Part shown: positions 25,762 through 35,471 of the stretch, piece after piece
How the letters are laid out: each line of letters opens with the position of its first letter
Position numbering within the stretch: the stretch's first letter is position 1
Notes under the pieces: generated by a model
Told to the model about the DNA's origin: nothing
Databases searched by the model: none
What the model saw: only the letters and a program-made list of their open reading frames with translations
Made by a program: the position numbers and the translations under genes
NCBI GenBank assembly: GCA_038316335.1
Contig: JBBQAM010000019.1
Location: forward strand, 1 to 64,000
Reading direction: 5' to 3'
DNA from: JALHST01 sp038316335
GTDB taxonomy: Bacteria; Bacteroidota; Bacteroidia; Flavobacteriales; Flavobacteriaceae
Length of the DNA: 64,000 nucleotides

Positions 25762-25912
25762 GGAAATGGTCCCTATATTACCGTTGCCGGTCATCAATAT
25801 TGTTAATGTGCCTAGCATGGGGCTAACAAAAAATGAAAATTTGAAGCAGCTACCGATTGCTTTTTTCCGTACTTTATGTTTGCTTTGTGATGCATATCTT
25901 TCTTAATTGACT

Positions 25913-26896
25913 ATGAAAAAAAATATTGCCGTTATCATGGGCGGCTATTCGAGCGAATACAAAATTTCCTTAAAGAGTGGTAAGGTGGTGTGCACCTATT
26001 TGGACACCGAGAAATTCAAAACCTATGCCATTCATATTTTTCGTGATCGCTGGGTATACGTTGATGACCTTAACCAAGAGTTTCCTGTAAACCGACACGA
26101 TTTTTCACTCAGGCTAGCTGAAAAGGACATTCATTTTGACTGCATCTTTAATGCCATTCATGGTTCTCCTGGTGAAGATGGTCTTTTACAGGCCTATTTT
26201 GAATTGTTGAACATTCCGCAAACGTCCTGTGACTTTTATCAATCAGTCCTCACATTTAATAAACGCGATTTATTAAGTGTTCTAAAACCGTATGGCATTA
26301 AGTCGGCCAAATCGTATTATTTGAATTTGGGTGAAAACATTAATGAGGATGAAATTGTTCAAGCCGTCGGGCTGCCTTGCTTTGTAAAGGCCAACAGGGC
26401 TGGAAGTAGTTTCGGTATCACTAAGGTTTATAAAAAAGAAGAACTGCCATCGGCGATCGAAAAGGCCTTTCAAGAAGACAATGAGATATTGATCGAATCT
26501 TTTTTAGACGGAATTGAAGTTTCAGTTGGTGTAATTACATATCATGGGGAAGTTAAGGTGCTGCCCATTACAGAAATCGTCAGTGAGAATGACTTCTTTG
26601 ATTATGCCGCCAAATATGAAGGAAAATCTCAAGAAATTACCCCAGCGCGCCTTTCAAGCCTCCAAGAAAAAAATGTTTCCACAATCGCAAAAAAAATATA
26701 CGAAGTATTGAAAATGAAAGGATATACCCGAAGTGAATTCATTTTTGTAGGAAATGAACCTATTATGTTAGAAGTGAACACCACTCCGGGACTTACCGAA
26801 GAAAGCATTTTACCACAACAAGCGAATGCTGCGGGAATTTCTTTGCCCCAATTGTTCGAAAGTGCCATAATCGAGGCGCTTCGGGAAAATGATTAA
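25913..26896 (+). CDS. ddl: D-alanine--D-alanine ligase
   Basis: ATP-grasp enzyme making D-Ala-D-Ala for peptidoglycan. The 327-residue protein begins MKKNIAVIMGGYSSEY, has the AIHGSPGEDG loop, the ATP-grasp segment PCFVKANRAGSSFGI, ILIESFLDGIEVSVGV, and the metal-binding end FIFVGNEPIMLEVNTTPGLTEES. The ATG at 25913 is preferred over a TTG two codons earlier because it gives the standard family start. It is divergent from the PASTA gene and followed by coaD. Confidence 0.95.
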   Translation: MKKNIAVIMGGYSSEYKISLKSGKVVCTYLDTEKFKTYAIHIFRDRWVYVDDLNQEFPVNRHDFSLRLAEKDIHFDCIFNAIHGSPGEDGLLQAYFELLNIPQTSCDFYQSVLTFNKRDLLSVLKPYGIKSAKSYYLNLGENINEDEIVQAVGLPCFVKANRAGSSFGITKVYKKEELPSAIEKAFQEDNEILIESFLDGIEVSVGVITYHGEVKVLPITEIVSENDFFDYAAKYEGKSQEITPARLSSLQEKNVSTIAKKIYEVLKMKGYTRSEFIFVGNEPIMLEVNTTPGLTEESILPQQANAAGISLPQLFESAIIEALREND

Positions 26897-26980
26897 CTTT
26901 ACGTCTTAAGCTAGGGTATTATAAAATAGGTTCTGTAATCTTTAATTACCGATTTTTTACTGCAAACGAATAACCAACCT

Positions 26981-27436
26981 ATGAAACGTGCTATTTTTCC
27001 AGGTTCTTTTGACCCATTGACGTTGGGTCATTTTGATATTATTCAACGGGGTATTACCCTTTTTGATGAACTGATAATCGCCATTGGAGTCAATGCCGAT
27101 AAGCAATATATGTTTACCATAGAAGAACGCATTCGATTCATAAAAGAAGCCTTTATAAATGAACCTAAAATAAAGGTGAAGACCTATACGGGGCTCACCG
27201 TTGACTTCTGTAAACAGGAAGACGCCCAATTCATACTCAGAGGGCTCCGAAATCCGGGGGATTTTGAATTTGAGAAGGCAATTGCCCATACCAATCGAAA
27301 ACTTTCGGAAATAGAAACCGTATTCCTTCTTACTTCTTCGGGCAAATCATATATCAGCTCGTCTATCGTGCGCGATGTTATACGTAACGGGGGCGACTAT
27401 ACTGGTTTGGTACCCGATACCGTGCGAGTGCATTGA
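26981..27436 (+). CDS. coaD: Pantetheine-phosphate adenylyltransferase
   Basis: Transfers AMP to 4'-phosphopantetheine in coenzyme A synthesis. The 151-residue protein has the nucleotidyltransferase motif FPGSFDPLTLGH (Thr14 to His17, T-x-G-H), IAIGVNADKQYMF, LRGLRNPGDFEFE and the late SSGKSYISSSIVRDV motif. Length and motifs are normal. It follows ddl by 84 bases on the same strand. Confidence 0.96.
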   Translation: MKRAIFPGSFDPLTLGHFDIIQRGITLFDELIIAIGVNADKQYMFTIEERIRFIKEAFINEPKIKVKTYTGLTVDFCKQEDAQFILRGLRNPGDFEFEKAIAHTNRKLSEIETVFLLTSSGKSYISSSIVRDVIRNGGDYTGLVPDTVRVH

Positions 27437-27671
27437 CCATTATCCCTTATAATTCTCTATTCTCTTTTTAGACCGAAAGTCAGGTAGGCATTTGACACTA
27501 CATACTATACGTTAAGCATTTGCCTTTTTGTAGGTTTTTACTTTCTTTTTATAGATTAAGATTAATAAACTTGTATTTATTGGATTACACAACGGGTTTA
27601 AGCCTCTACACAACAAACCTTTATGTATGTTGTAAAATCATATTACTTTAGTAGGAAATTTCAACCATACA

Positions 27672-30668
27672 TTGAAAGTAACACAAACAACACCCCAAAA
27701 TTACCTAATAAAACAATTGCCAAAAGCAATTGTTTTTGTCAATAATGTGTTTGAAGTCGTATACGCCTCCGACCTTTGGATACACACATTCGAACTTGAC
27801 AATCGTACGGTGTTTGGAAATGATCTTTTTTCCTTGTCGACTACCTTTGACCAAAATTGGAAAAAGGGGCTAAAAAGGTGTATTTCAGGGAAAACAGGCA
27901 TTCCGCTTGTAACGAATTCTTCCGATTCGAAATCTGGGAATACTTGGATCGAATGGACGTTCGTTCCTTGGTACGACGAGCACGAAAATATCATCGGGGC
28001 CATCATGCAAGGAGATGATATTTCCCTACGTGTTAGAGATGAACTCCGTATGGAAAGACTTCAAATTCTATTGCACGAAAAATCGGAAATCGGCAAAATC
28101 GGTAGTTGGGAGTATGATATACAGAACAATACCCTTGCCTGGTCACTCATGACCAAGGCAATTCATGAAGTAGCACACGACTATATGCCAACCCTTGAAT
28201 CAGCCATTTGCTTTTATAAGCAGGGTCATGATAGAAACAAGATTGCCATGTGCGTGGACAATGCCATTCGAAAAGGCATTCCGTGGCATGAAAGACTTCG
28301 GATCGTCACAAAAAACGGCGATGAAAAGTGGGTAATCGCTGCGGGAAAGGCCATCATTAAAAATAAACAAGTAGTTGGCCTCCTTGGCACCTTTCAAGAC
28401 ATCAATGAACATATCAGAAGGGAAATTAAAACCAATGAAAATGAACGTCTCCTTAAAACCTTGATTGACAACCTTCCGATAAACATTTATATTAAGGATA
28501 CCGAGTCTCGAAAAATCTTGGTGAACAAATCGGAATCCGATTTTGTCGGATTTGCCAAAACCGATGATCTCCTAGGCAAAACCGATTTTGATATTTATGA
28601 CGAAGAGACGGCTAACATGTCAAGAAACGAAGATCTGGAGGTTATGAATACGCTGCGGCCACTTCTGGGAAAAACAGATACCTGCATTAAGAAAGATGGT
28701 ACCAAGGCCTTCATATCGGTCTCCAAAATACCGTACCTAGATGATAAAAATGAAGTAAAGGGAATTATTGGGATGTCATTAGACATTACCGATAAATTAT
28801 TGGCACAGCAGGAACGGGAAGAAAAGGAACGTAACTTTCGGAGTATTTTCAATTCATCTTATCAATTTACCGGCATTTTAGATATTGACGGCACCTTTCT
28901 CGAAATAAATGAAACGGCACTGAAGTTTGCCAATTTAAGACAGGCAGACATAATCGACAAAAAATTCTGGGACGCCTATTGGTGGCCAATCCCAGACGTC
29001 GTAAAAGATGGTCTTAAGGAATTGATAAAAGCGGCTGCCGGCGGCCAGGTCATGCGAAGTGAAATCGTAGTATTGGACCATGAAAAAAGACCTACAAATG
29101 TAGATTTTAGCTTAAAACCGATTTACGACGAAACTAACCAAATCGTATCGCTTTTGGCTGAAGGCAGAATGATTAACGAAATGGTTGTGGCGCGTGAGAA
29201 ATTAAGGGAAAGTGAACTTAAGTTTAGAACCCTTTACGAACTGTCTCCAGTTAGTTTTATATTATTCGATTTTGAAACAGGTGAAATTATTGACTTCAAT
29301 CCTTCATTTGAACAGACCTCAGGATATGACAAAGAGGCTATCGCCAAAATCCAGTATTGGGACCTTCTCGCCAACAAGGACGTTCAGCTTAAAGAACAAA
29401 TAAACAGCACGCTTGAAAAAGAAAGAAGCTGCGGCCCGCTAGAGGAAACCTATATCAAAAAAGATGGTACTGAATTCTCGGTAATCATTTACAAATCATT
29501 GATCTTAAATAAAAAAGGCCAAAAACTCGTCTGGTCGATCGTACAAGATGTTTCCGAATCGGTTAAAAAGGAACGGCAGATCCGGGAGGAACGCAAATTA
29601 TTAAGGACCGTTATTGATAATTTGCCCCTCAACGTATATATAAAAGATACCGAATCTAGAAAAATCCTTGTAAATAAATCGGAGTGCGATTACTTAGGTA
29701 TAACAAATCAAGAGGAGTTGATCGGCCTTGATGACTTTGATCTGTATGATGATGATGTAGCACAGGTTTCACGTGATGAGGACCTAAAGGTAATGAGCAC
29801 GAGGCAACCGATGCTGGGCAAGGAAACCTTGAACATTAAAACAGATGGTTCACATACCACCTTTTTAACCTCTAAAATTCCCTTGAAAAATGAAATCGGT
29901 GAGATTACCGGCCTTTTGGGAATCAGTTTAGACATTACAGGTCTGAAACACAAAGAGGAAGAACTGCGTCATCTAATCAATATGACCTCTTTACAAAATA
30001 AGAAACTTATCAATTTTGCCCACATTGTTTCGCACAACCTCCGATCTCATACGGCCAATTTCTCGATGCTCCTTGACTTCTTGATGCATGAAAAGGATGA
30101 AAACGAAAAGGTTCGCATCATCAAAATGTTGACCGATGCTTCCGACAATCTTCTAGACACACTTGACAATCTCAATGAAGTAGTGGCGATTAGTACCAAT
30201 GTTAATCTAGAAAAGCAGCGGGTCAACCTCAACGAAAAAATCAAGTCGGTCGAACAAAATCTCCAAGGATTCATTCTGAATAACAACGCTAGCATAATCA
30301 ATACGATTTCAGATGATGTCTTTGTTAATGTAGTACCTGTTTATATTGAAAGCATACTCCTTAATTTTATAACCAATGCCGTTAAATACCATGCCCCTGA
30401 ACGAAATCCCGTGATAAAACTAAGCGTAACCCACGAAGATACTTATAGTGTACTAAGCATTGAGGACAATGGCCTAGGCATCGATCTTGAAAAACACGGG
30501 GATAAAATATTCGGTATGTACAAAACATTTCATACAAATAAAGATGCCCGGGGAATCGGACTTTATATCTCAAAAAATCAAATAGAGGCGATGAATGGCA
30601 AGGTAACCGTTCAAAGCAAAGTGAATAAGGGTACTACTTTTAAAATATACTTCAATGACAGAAATTAA
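27672..30668 (+). CDS. Multi-PAS cytosolic sensor histidine kinase
   Basis: A 998-residue histidine kinase without signal peptide or membrane segment. Six PAS-type modules can be made out at roughly 15-120, 130-240, 255-370, 385-490, 505-615 and 630-740. Modules 3 and 6 are close copies sharing VYIKDTESRKILVNKSE-like sequence, and the PAS domains at 385 and 505 carry typical sensor folds. The phospho-acceptor is His788 in SHNLRSHTANF, followed by an HATPase with the N box (NFITNAVKYH), DNGLGID and RGIGLYI. TTG at 27672 is the only reasonable start; the frame is closed by a stop at 27633 and has no nearby ATG. The response regulator overlaps by 14 bases, so the pair is coupled. The signal is unknown. 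Confidence 0.88.
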   Translation: MKVTQTTPQNYLIKQLPKAIVFVNNVFEVVYASDLWIHTFELDNRTVFGNDLFSLSTTFDQNWKKGLKRCISGKTGIPLVTNSSDSKSGNTWIEWTFVPWYDEHENIIGAIMQGDDISLRVRDELRMERLQILLHEKSEIGKIGSWEYDIQNNTLAWSLMTKAIHEVAHDYMPTLESAICFYKQGHDRNKIAMCVDNAIRKGIPWHERLRIVTKNGDEKWVIAAGKAIIKNKQVVGLLGTFQDINEHIRREIKTNENERLLKTLIDNLPINIYIKDTESRKILVNKSESDFVGFAKTDDLLGKTDFDIYDEETANMSRNEDLEVMNTLRPLLGKTDTCIKKDGTKAFISVSKIPYLDDKNEVKGIIGMSLDITDKLLAQQEREEKERNFRSIFNSSYQFTGILDIDGTFLEINETALKFANLRQADIIDKKFWDAYWWPIPDVVKDGLKELIKAAAGGQVMRSEIVVLDHEKRPTNVDFSLKPIYDETNQIVSLLAEGRMINEMVVAREKLRESELKFRTLYELSPVSFILFDFETGEIIDFNPSFEQTSGYDKEAIAKIQYWDLLANKDVQLKEQINSTLEKERSCGPLEETYIKKDGTEFSVIIYKSLILNKKGQKLVWSIVQDVSESVKKERQIREERKLLRTVIDNLPLNVYIKDTESRKILVNKSECDYLGITNQEELIGLDDFDLYDDDVAQVSRDEDLKVMSTRQPMLGKETLNIKTDGSHTTFLTSKIPLKNEIGEITGLLGISLDITGLKHKEEELRHLINMTSLQNKKLINFAHIVSHNLRSHTANFSMLLDFLMHEKDENEKVRIIKMLTDASDNLLDTLDNLNEVVAISTNVNLEKQRVNLNEKIKSVEQNLQGFILNNNASIINTISDDVFVNVVPVYIESILLNFITNAVKYHAPERNPVIKLSVTHEDTYSVLSIEDNGLGIDLEKHGDKIFGMYKTFHTNKDARGIGLYISKNQIEAMNGKVTVQSKVNKGTTFKIYFNDRN

Positions 30669-31059
30669 TTCAATCTTCGTTATCGATGATGATTCGATTA
30701 TGGTTTTCGGAATTAAGAAAATCTTATCTTCCGTAGTAATTTGTGATGCCATAAAAACCTTTGGAAACGGGCAGTTGGCCTTAGATGCCATCTTGGAAAT
30801 TTTGAGAAAAAAAGAAGAGATTCCCGACATTATATTTCTAGATATCAATATGCCTATTATGGATGGTTGGCAATTCCTTGAAGAATTCATCGCTTTGCCC
30901 ATTCAAAAAAAGGTGCGCATCAATATCGTTACGTCTTCTATAGACAATTACGACCGTGAAAACTGGCAGAAATATAAGCTTAAAACCCACCACACCCTGA
31001 CCTATAATAACAAACCGATTGGGCGGGAAATCATGGCCGAGGTAACCAAAGCGGCATAA
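30655..31059 (+). CDS. Single-domain response regulator
   Basis: A 134-residue receiver domain with no output domain. The acidic pocket is Asp11-Asp13 (VIDDDS), the phospho-acceptor is Asp63 in FLDINMP, and Thr93/Ser94 lie in VTSS. It overlaps the multi-PAS kinase gene by 14 bases and is surely its partner. Like other CheY-type flavobacterial regulators it probably acts by protein contact, but no target is visible nearby. Confidence 0.9.
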   Translation: MTEINSIFVIDDDSIMVFGIKKILSSVVICDAIKTFGNGQLALDAILEILRKKEEIPDIIFLDINMPIMDGWQFLEEFIALPIQKKVRINIVTSSIDNYDRENWQKYKLKTHHTLTYNNKPIGREIMAEVTKAA

Positions 31060-31126
31060 ATGCCATCCTCTTATAGTTTTTACTTAATTTTGCCAATAAT
31101 TTCGTTTTATACGGTAAAATTATTTC

Positions 31127-32881
31127 ATGCCAATGAGGACCTATCTATTCGTTTTTTTTGCAGCAGCTTTAATGTCATGTGAAAAGAAAACACAGGATAA
31201 ACGAGCGGATTTACAAACCCAATTTGAAATTAGCCAAGGGACCGAAACCGCTACCTACCTGCAAACCATTGACTTCTATATTGCGTTGGCCAAAGAATTT
31301 TCAGCGGTTAACATTCAAACCATAGGCGAAACGGATAGTGGTCATCCATTGCATCTTGTAACCTATAATCCGGAAGGTACTTTCAATTTTCAGAAAATCG
31401 GAAATGAAAAGACCCTGATACTGATAAATAATGGCATACATCCTGGAGAAAGCGATGGTATAGATGCCACTATGCTCCTATTTCGCGACTTGGTTACCGG
31501 AAAATTGGCGGCACCCAAAAACACGGTCGTGGCCACCATCCCAATATACAATGTGGGTGGGGCCCTGAATAGGAATAGTACGACACGCGCCAATCAAAAT
31601 GGCCCAAAGTCGTATGGTTTTAGAGGGAATGCCCAAAATTATGACCTCAACAGGGACTTTATCAAAACCGACACCAAGAATGCCCGCACCTTCGCTCAGA
31701 TATTTCATTTGGTTAAACCCGATATCTTTATCGACAACCATGTGAGCAACGGTGCCGATTATCAATACACCTTAACCCATCTCTTTACACAACATGATAA
31801 ATTAGGTGGGGAATTAGGGCGCTATGTGCATGATTCGATTATGCCCGAACTTCAAAATTCACTGGCCAATGCAAAGTGGGACATTACCCCCTACGTCAAT
31901 GTATTCAATCAAGTTCCCGAAACGGGATTCTCACAATTCATGGATTCTCCGAGGTACTCCACCGGTTATACCACGCTCTGGAATACGCTTGGTATGATGG
32001 TTGAGACCCATATGTTGAAACCCTATAAACAGCGCGTTGAAGGAAACTATGAGCTGCTAGTGCAAATGCTGAATATCGCCGAGGCGGATGGAAAGAAAAT
32101 CAAGGAACTTCGAAGAAATAGCGACGTAGCCTCTTTAAATCAAAAATACTACCCGGTGCACTGGGAGGTTGATACGACCCGTTCCTCCGTTTTAGATTTT
32201 AAAGGATTCGAAGCAGATACCTTGGTAAGTCCTGTGACCGGTTTCCCACGTCTTAAATATGACAGAAATCGCCCTTTTATTAAGAAAGTCGAGTATAGGG
32301 ATTATTTTATCGCTACCGATTCGGTAGCCGTACCCGAGGCATATCTCATTAAACATGGATGGCATAAGATTATCGATCTATTGCAATTGAACAAGATTGA
32401 TTTCAATATCCTCGAAAAGGACACCTTAATGAAAGTGCAATCCTATCGCATCGAATCTTACAAAACCAGGAACGAAGCCTTTGAAGGCCATTATCCGCAT
32501 TTTGATACCAAGGTCGAACAAAACACGCGACAAATAAATTTTAATAAGGGAGACCTTTTGGTTCCTACCAATCAGCCTGGTATTCGATATATTATGGAAA
32601 CTTTAGAACCCTCGGCGGTCGATTCTTTTTTCAACTGGAACTTTTTCGATACCATTTTACAGGAGAAGGAAGGTTTTTCACCCTATGTTTTCGAGGATAT
32701 CGCCTTCGAAATGCTCGAAAACGATACGTTGCTGAAATCAAACTTTGCGTCTAAAAAATCAGTGGAGCCCGAATTTGCCAATAATTGGTACGCACAGTTG
32801 CAATGGCTGTTCGAACATTCAAAATATTATGAACCTGAACATTTGCAATATCCGATTTACCGAATCCCCAAAACAGAATAA
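31127..32881 (+). CDS. M14 family zinc carboxypeptidase, lipoprotein
   Basis: A 584-residue M14-type metallopeptidase, anchored as a lipoprotein (lipobox ALMSCEKKT after about 15 hydrophobic residues). The zinc motif is His105-Pro-Gly-Glu108 in NNGIHPGES; the third ligand is likely the His in IDNHVSNGAD, and the catalytic Glu is in the later VETHMLKP region. A long C-terminal part (from about residue 350) lacks a recognisable motif. A second Met two codons in (MRTYLF) is an alternative start. It converges with the NUDIX gene, 19 bases apart. Confidence 0.86.
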   Translation: MPMRTYLFVFFAAALMSCEKKTQDKRADLQTQFEISQGTETATYLQTIDFYIALAKEFSAVNIQTIGETDSGHPLHLVTYNPEGTFNFQKIGNEKTLILINNGIHPGESDGIDATMLLFRDLVTGKLAAPKNTVVATIPIYNVGGALNRNSTTRANQNGPKSYGFRGNAQNYDLNRDFIKTDTKNARTFAQIFHLVKPDIFIDNHVSNGADYQYTLTHLFTQHDKLGGELGRYVHDSIMPELQNSLANAKWDITPYVNVFNQVPETGFSQFMDSPRYSTGYTTLWNTLGMMVETHMLKPYKQRVEGNYELLVQMLNIAEADGKKIKELRRNSDVASLNQKYYPVHWEVDTTRSSVLDFKGFEADTLVSPVTGFPRLKYDRNRPFIKKVEYRDYFIATDSVAVPEAYLIKHGWHKIIDLLQLNKIDFNILEKDTLMKVQSYRIESYKTRNEAFEGHYPHFDTKVEQNTRQINFNKGDLLVPTNQPGIRYIMETLEPSAVDSFFNWNFFDTILQEKEGFSPYVFEDIAFEMLENDTLLKSNFASKKSVEPEFANNWYAQLQWLFEHSKYYEPEHLQYPIYRIPKTE

Positions 32882-32900
32882 AACCATTCTTGGGTCGTGT

Positions 32901-33497
32901 TCATTCTTCAAAAAGAATTTTAATATTGATATACGAATTTAATAGGGCCTTTTTGATTTTGACCGGCCCTTTCCATTTTACACGCATAATTCCTTCATTG
33001 TTCTGGGGCACTAAGATGCCGTCGAACGAGGTTTTCATAGCATACCAATGAACCTCCTTTAATTTGTGCCGACCATTGCGCTTGAAAACGTGATAGGTGG
33101 TTTTTAAGAAGTTTTCGATTTTCAGCCCTTGGACCCCGGTTTCTTCCATAACCTCCCGAATGGCACATTCTTCAAGGGTCTCTTTTTTCTTCAATCTTCC
33201 TTTAGGAAGGTCCCATTTGTCATTTCTATAGATAAATAGCACTTTTCCATCCTTATTGGTAACAACACCCCCTGCAGCCACTTCCAAAGGAATTTTTTTA
33301 GTAAACTTCTTTAATATTTCGGCATGGTTGGGATGATAGATATATGCTTCGGGCATTTTCTTCTTCAGCAAAACCCGTATAGCTTCATTAATTGATTCCT
33401 GATTCAAAGGAAAATACTCGCCATTGGCCGTTTCCGAAAGCTTATTCGTTAAAATCAGGGGCAATTCATTGACAAAAACTTTATACATTTGCGTCAT
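32901..33497 (-). CDS. NUDIX hydrolase
   Basis: A hydrolase that cleaves nucleoside diphosphates linked to another group. The Nudix box starts at GRLKKKETLEECAIREVMEE, with all the Glu and Arg positions of the family. The N-terminal 75 residues are a separate alpha-beta region without a clear family. The ATG at 33497 (or 33488, MYKVFVN) is preferred over 33515, since the longer one would overlap pyrE by 20 bases. It is divergent from pyrE with start codons meeting, so promoters must lie inside the opposite gene. Confidence 0.86.
   Translation of the reverse strand: MTQMYKVFVNELPLILTNKLSETANGEYFPLNQESINEAIRVLLKKKMPEAYIYHPNHAEILKKFTKKIPLEVAAGGVVTNKDGKVLFIYRNDKWDLPKGRLKKKETLEECAIREVMEETGVQGLKIENFLKTTYHVFKRNGRHKLKEVHWYAMKTSFDGILVPQNNEGIMRVKWKGPVKIKKALLNSYINIKILFEE
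33484..33491 (+). promoter_or_regulatory. Promoter -7 element for pyrE
   Basis: TACATTTG matches TAnnTTTG exactly and ends 4 bases before the pyrE ATG at 33496, predicting a transcript with essentially no leader. The nearest TTG (33469-33471) is only 12 bases away, shorter than the usual spacer, so the call is tentative. Confidence 0.45.
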
Positions 33498-34137
33498 GGT
33501 TTTAAACAAGGACACCGCAAAAAAAACAGCAGAGCTTCTGCTGCAAATTAATGCAATTAAGTTGAAACCCGAAAATCCTTTTACTTGGGCTTCCGGTTGG
33601 AAATCTCCTATCTATTGTGATAATAGGATAATACTATCCTACCCGATTATTCGAAATTATATACGGGAGGAAATCGCAAAGCAAGTCGAGATTCTTTATG
33701 GGAAACCCGATATCATTGCTGGCGTGGCCACTGGGGCTATTGGGATAGGCATATTGGTCGCCGATTATTTGGGCCTTCCTTTTATTTATGTTCGGCCCGA
33801 AGCGAAATCGCATGGCCGACAAAATCAGATTGAAGGCCAATTAGAAGAAGATCAGAATGTTGTCGTGATAGAAGACCTTATTAGTACCGGCAAAAGCAGT
33901 CTTAATGCTGTGAATGCACTTGCTGACGCCGGCGCCAATATAAAAGGAATGCTGGCCATTTTTACCTATGGTTTTGAAGTGGCCTCAACCAATTTTGAAA
34001 AACAGAAAATAGAACTGCATACCTTGGCCGATTACGATCATTTGATAGAACAAGCATCAGAAACCGGCTATATCAAGGAAAAGCAATTAACTACATTAAT
34101 GGAATGGCGTAAAAATCCGTCCCAATGGAAACCCTAA
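33496..34137 (+). CDS. pyrE: Orotate phosphoribosyltransferase
   Basis: Adds ribose-5-phosphate from PRPP to orotate in UMP synthesis. The 213-residue protein has the N-terminal KKTAELLLQINAIKL, FTWASGWKSPIYCDNR, the conserved Lys in YVRPEAKSHGRQNQIEG, and the PRPP loop VVVIEDLISTGKS. An in-frame upstream start (33424) would add 24 residues that are antisense to the NUDIX gene, so the ATG at 33496 is chosen. The SRPBCC gene follows after 3 bases. Confidence 0.95.
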   Translation: MVLNKDTAKKTAELLLQINAIKLKPENPFTWASGWKSPIYCDNRIILSYPIIRNYIREEIAKQVEILYGKPDIIAGVATGAIGIGILVADYLGLPFIYVRPEAKSHGRQNQIEGQLEEDQNVVVIEDLISTGKSSLNAVNALADAGANIKGMLAIFTYGFEVASTNFEKQKIELHTLADYDHLIEQASETGYIKEKQLTTLMEWRKNPSQWKP

Positions 34138-34140
34138 ACA

Positions 34141-34533
34141 ATGTTCATAGAAACTCCCAAAAAAAAAGTCGGTAAGAATACGTCCGAGGTTTTCACCTTT
34201 TTGACCGATGTTAAAAATTTTGAAAAATTAATGCCCGATAACATTGACAAGTTTGAGGTATTGAATGAAAATCGATTTTTATTCGCCCTTAAGGGCATGC
34301 CAGAAATCGTTTTACAGCGAAAAGATCAAACCCCAAATAGCCAAGTGATCCTTGGTGCTGCAAGTGATAAATTACCCTTTACCCTCACTGCTGACATTGT
34401 TGCCCTGAATGAAAATGAAAGTGATGTCACTTTAAGTTTTCAAGGTGATTTCAATAGTATGATGGCCATGATGATCAAAAATCCCATCACCAACTTTTTG
34501 GCCACCTTGTCAGCAAATCTTGAAAAGATTTAG
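34141..34533 (+). CDS. SRPBCC-fold protein
   Basis: A 130-residue START/polyketide-cyclase-like (SRPBCC) protein with the pattern VGKNTSEVFTFLTDVKNFEKLMPDNIDKFE at its start and the C-terminal helix (MAMMIKNPITNFLATLSANLEKI). Such folds bind small hydrophobic ligands. It lies 3 bases after pyrE and belongs to the same unit; the ligand and reason for linkage are unknown. Confidence 0.82.
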   Translation: MFIETPKKKVGKNTSEVFTFLTDVKNFEKLMPDNIDKFEVLNENRFLFALKGMPEIVLQRKDQTPNSQVILGAASDKLPFTLTADIVALNENESDVTLSFQGDFNSMMAMMIKNPITNFLATLSANLEKI

Positions 34534-34646
34534 GGAAGGTCTTTTTTGCTTTCGTTTACAACTTCAAGGAATCGGGAAACAGCACGAAATGAGGCCCTCT
34601 TCAATTTGTGACCGGCACCTTAAAATGCGATTCAAACAACCTGTAT

Positions 34647-35378
34647 TTAGTATAACAGTTGTATTTCCTTTAAGGCAAATTCTTGAAAAATATGATCTTC
34701 GAGTTCAACGTTAAGTTTTCCTTCATGGGTCACACCACGTATAAACCCCATAAAAAGTTTGCCATTCGAATTTTTGAAGGTAGATGGCTTGTCTTTGCGG
34801 AAGAGGACTTTTTCATAATCCTGCCAAATCGTATCAATTGTGGCATCAGCCAGATACAAAAATTTGTTCTTTAGATTATTTAAAATCGCCTCCAATAATT
34901 CGTCTAGTACAAAAGAAGTACCCATCAGAAGTTGAAGGGATGATACGTTTTTGAGGTCGTTAAAATGAATTTGGTTCACATTTAGTCCGATTCCGATAAC
35001 CGACGCCTGAATGCGTGTTCCGGAAAGCACATTCTCGATTAGGATTCCGCATAGCTTCGAAGAGCCTGACAGAATGTCGTTAGGCCACTTTATTGAAATA
35101 TCTGGAATCTGTCGACTTTTTAAGGTCTCATAAAGGGCTAAGGAAACGCATATGTTTATAAGAAATTGTTCCGCAATCGATACGTTCTTTATTTTTTTTA
35201 AAACACTGAACGTTAGATTTTTACCTCGTTCAGATTGCCAATTAGCATTCATTTGGCCACGTCCTTTAAACTGCTCTTCTGCAACAACGACCGTATAATC
35301 CTCAAGGCGTGTCGAGCCCATCAAATTTTTTAAGTAGGTATTTGTTGAGTCCGTGGCATTAAGTTTGATTCTTTGCAT
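34647..35378 (-). CDS. birA: Biotin--[acetyl-CoA-carboxylase] ligase
   Basis: Attaches biotin to the biotin carboxyl carrier protein. The 243-residue protein lacks the N-terminal DNA-binding domain of the E. coli repressor, starting directly with the catalytic core: LNATDSTNTYL, EQFKGRGQMNANWQSERGKNLTFSVL (the G-R-G-R loop reads GRGQ), KWPNDIL and ENVLSGT, VIGIGLNVNQ. A C-terminal SH3-like segment follows. The gene is divergent from rsfS with 93 bases between starts. Confidence 0.92.
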   Translation of the reverse strand: MQRIKLNATDSTNTYLKNLMGSTRLEDYTVVVAEEQFKGRGQMNANWQSERGKNLTFSVLKKIKNVSIAEQFLINICVSLALYETLKSRQIPDISIKWPNDILSGSSKLCGILIENVLSGTRIQASVIGIGLNVNQIHFNDLKNVSSLQLLMGTSFVLDELLEAILNNLKNKFLYLADATIDTIWQDYEKVLFRKDKPSTFKNSNGKLFMGFIRGVTHEGKLNVELEDHIFQEFALKEIQLLY

Positions 35379-35424
35379 GTAATGCCCAATATTTGGATAT
35401 GGAATCTAATATTAAAAACTAGGG

Positions 35425-35452
35425 TTAAAAGAACAAAAAAATAATAACTTTG
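35425..35452 (+). promoter_or_regulatory. Promoter of the rsfS-ftsH operon
   Basis: TAACTTTG at 35445-35452 is an exact -7 match; TTA at 35425-35427 lies 17 bases upstream as a weak -33. Predicted start is near 35459, about 13 bases before the rsfS ATG. Confidence 0.6.
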
Positions 35453-35471
35453 TAAAAACTAAAATTTTTGA

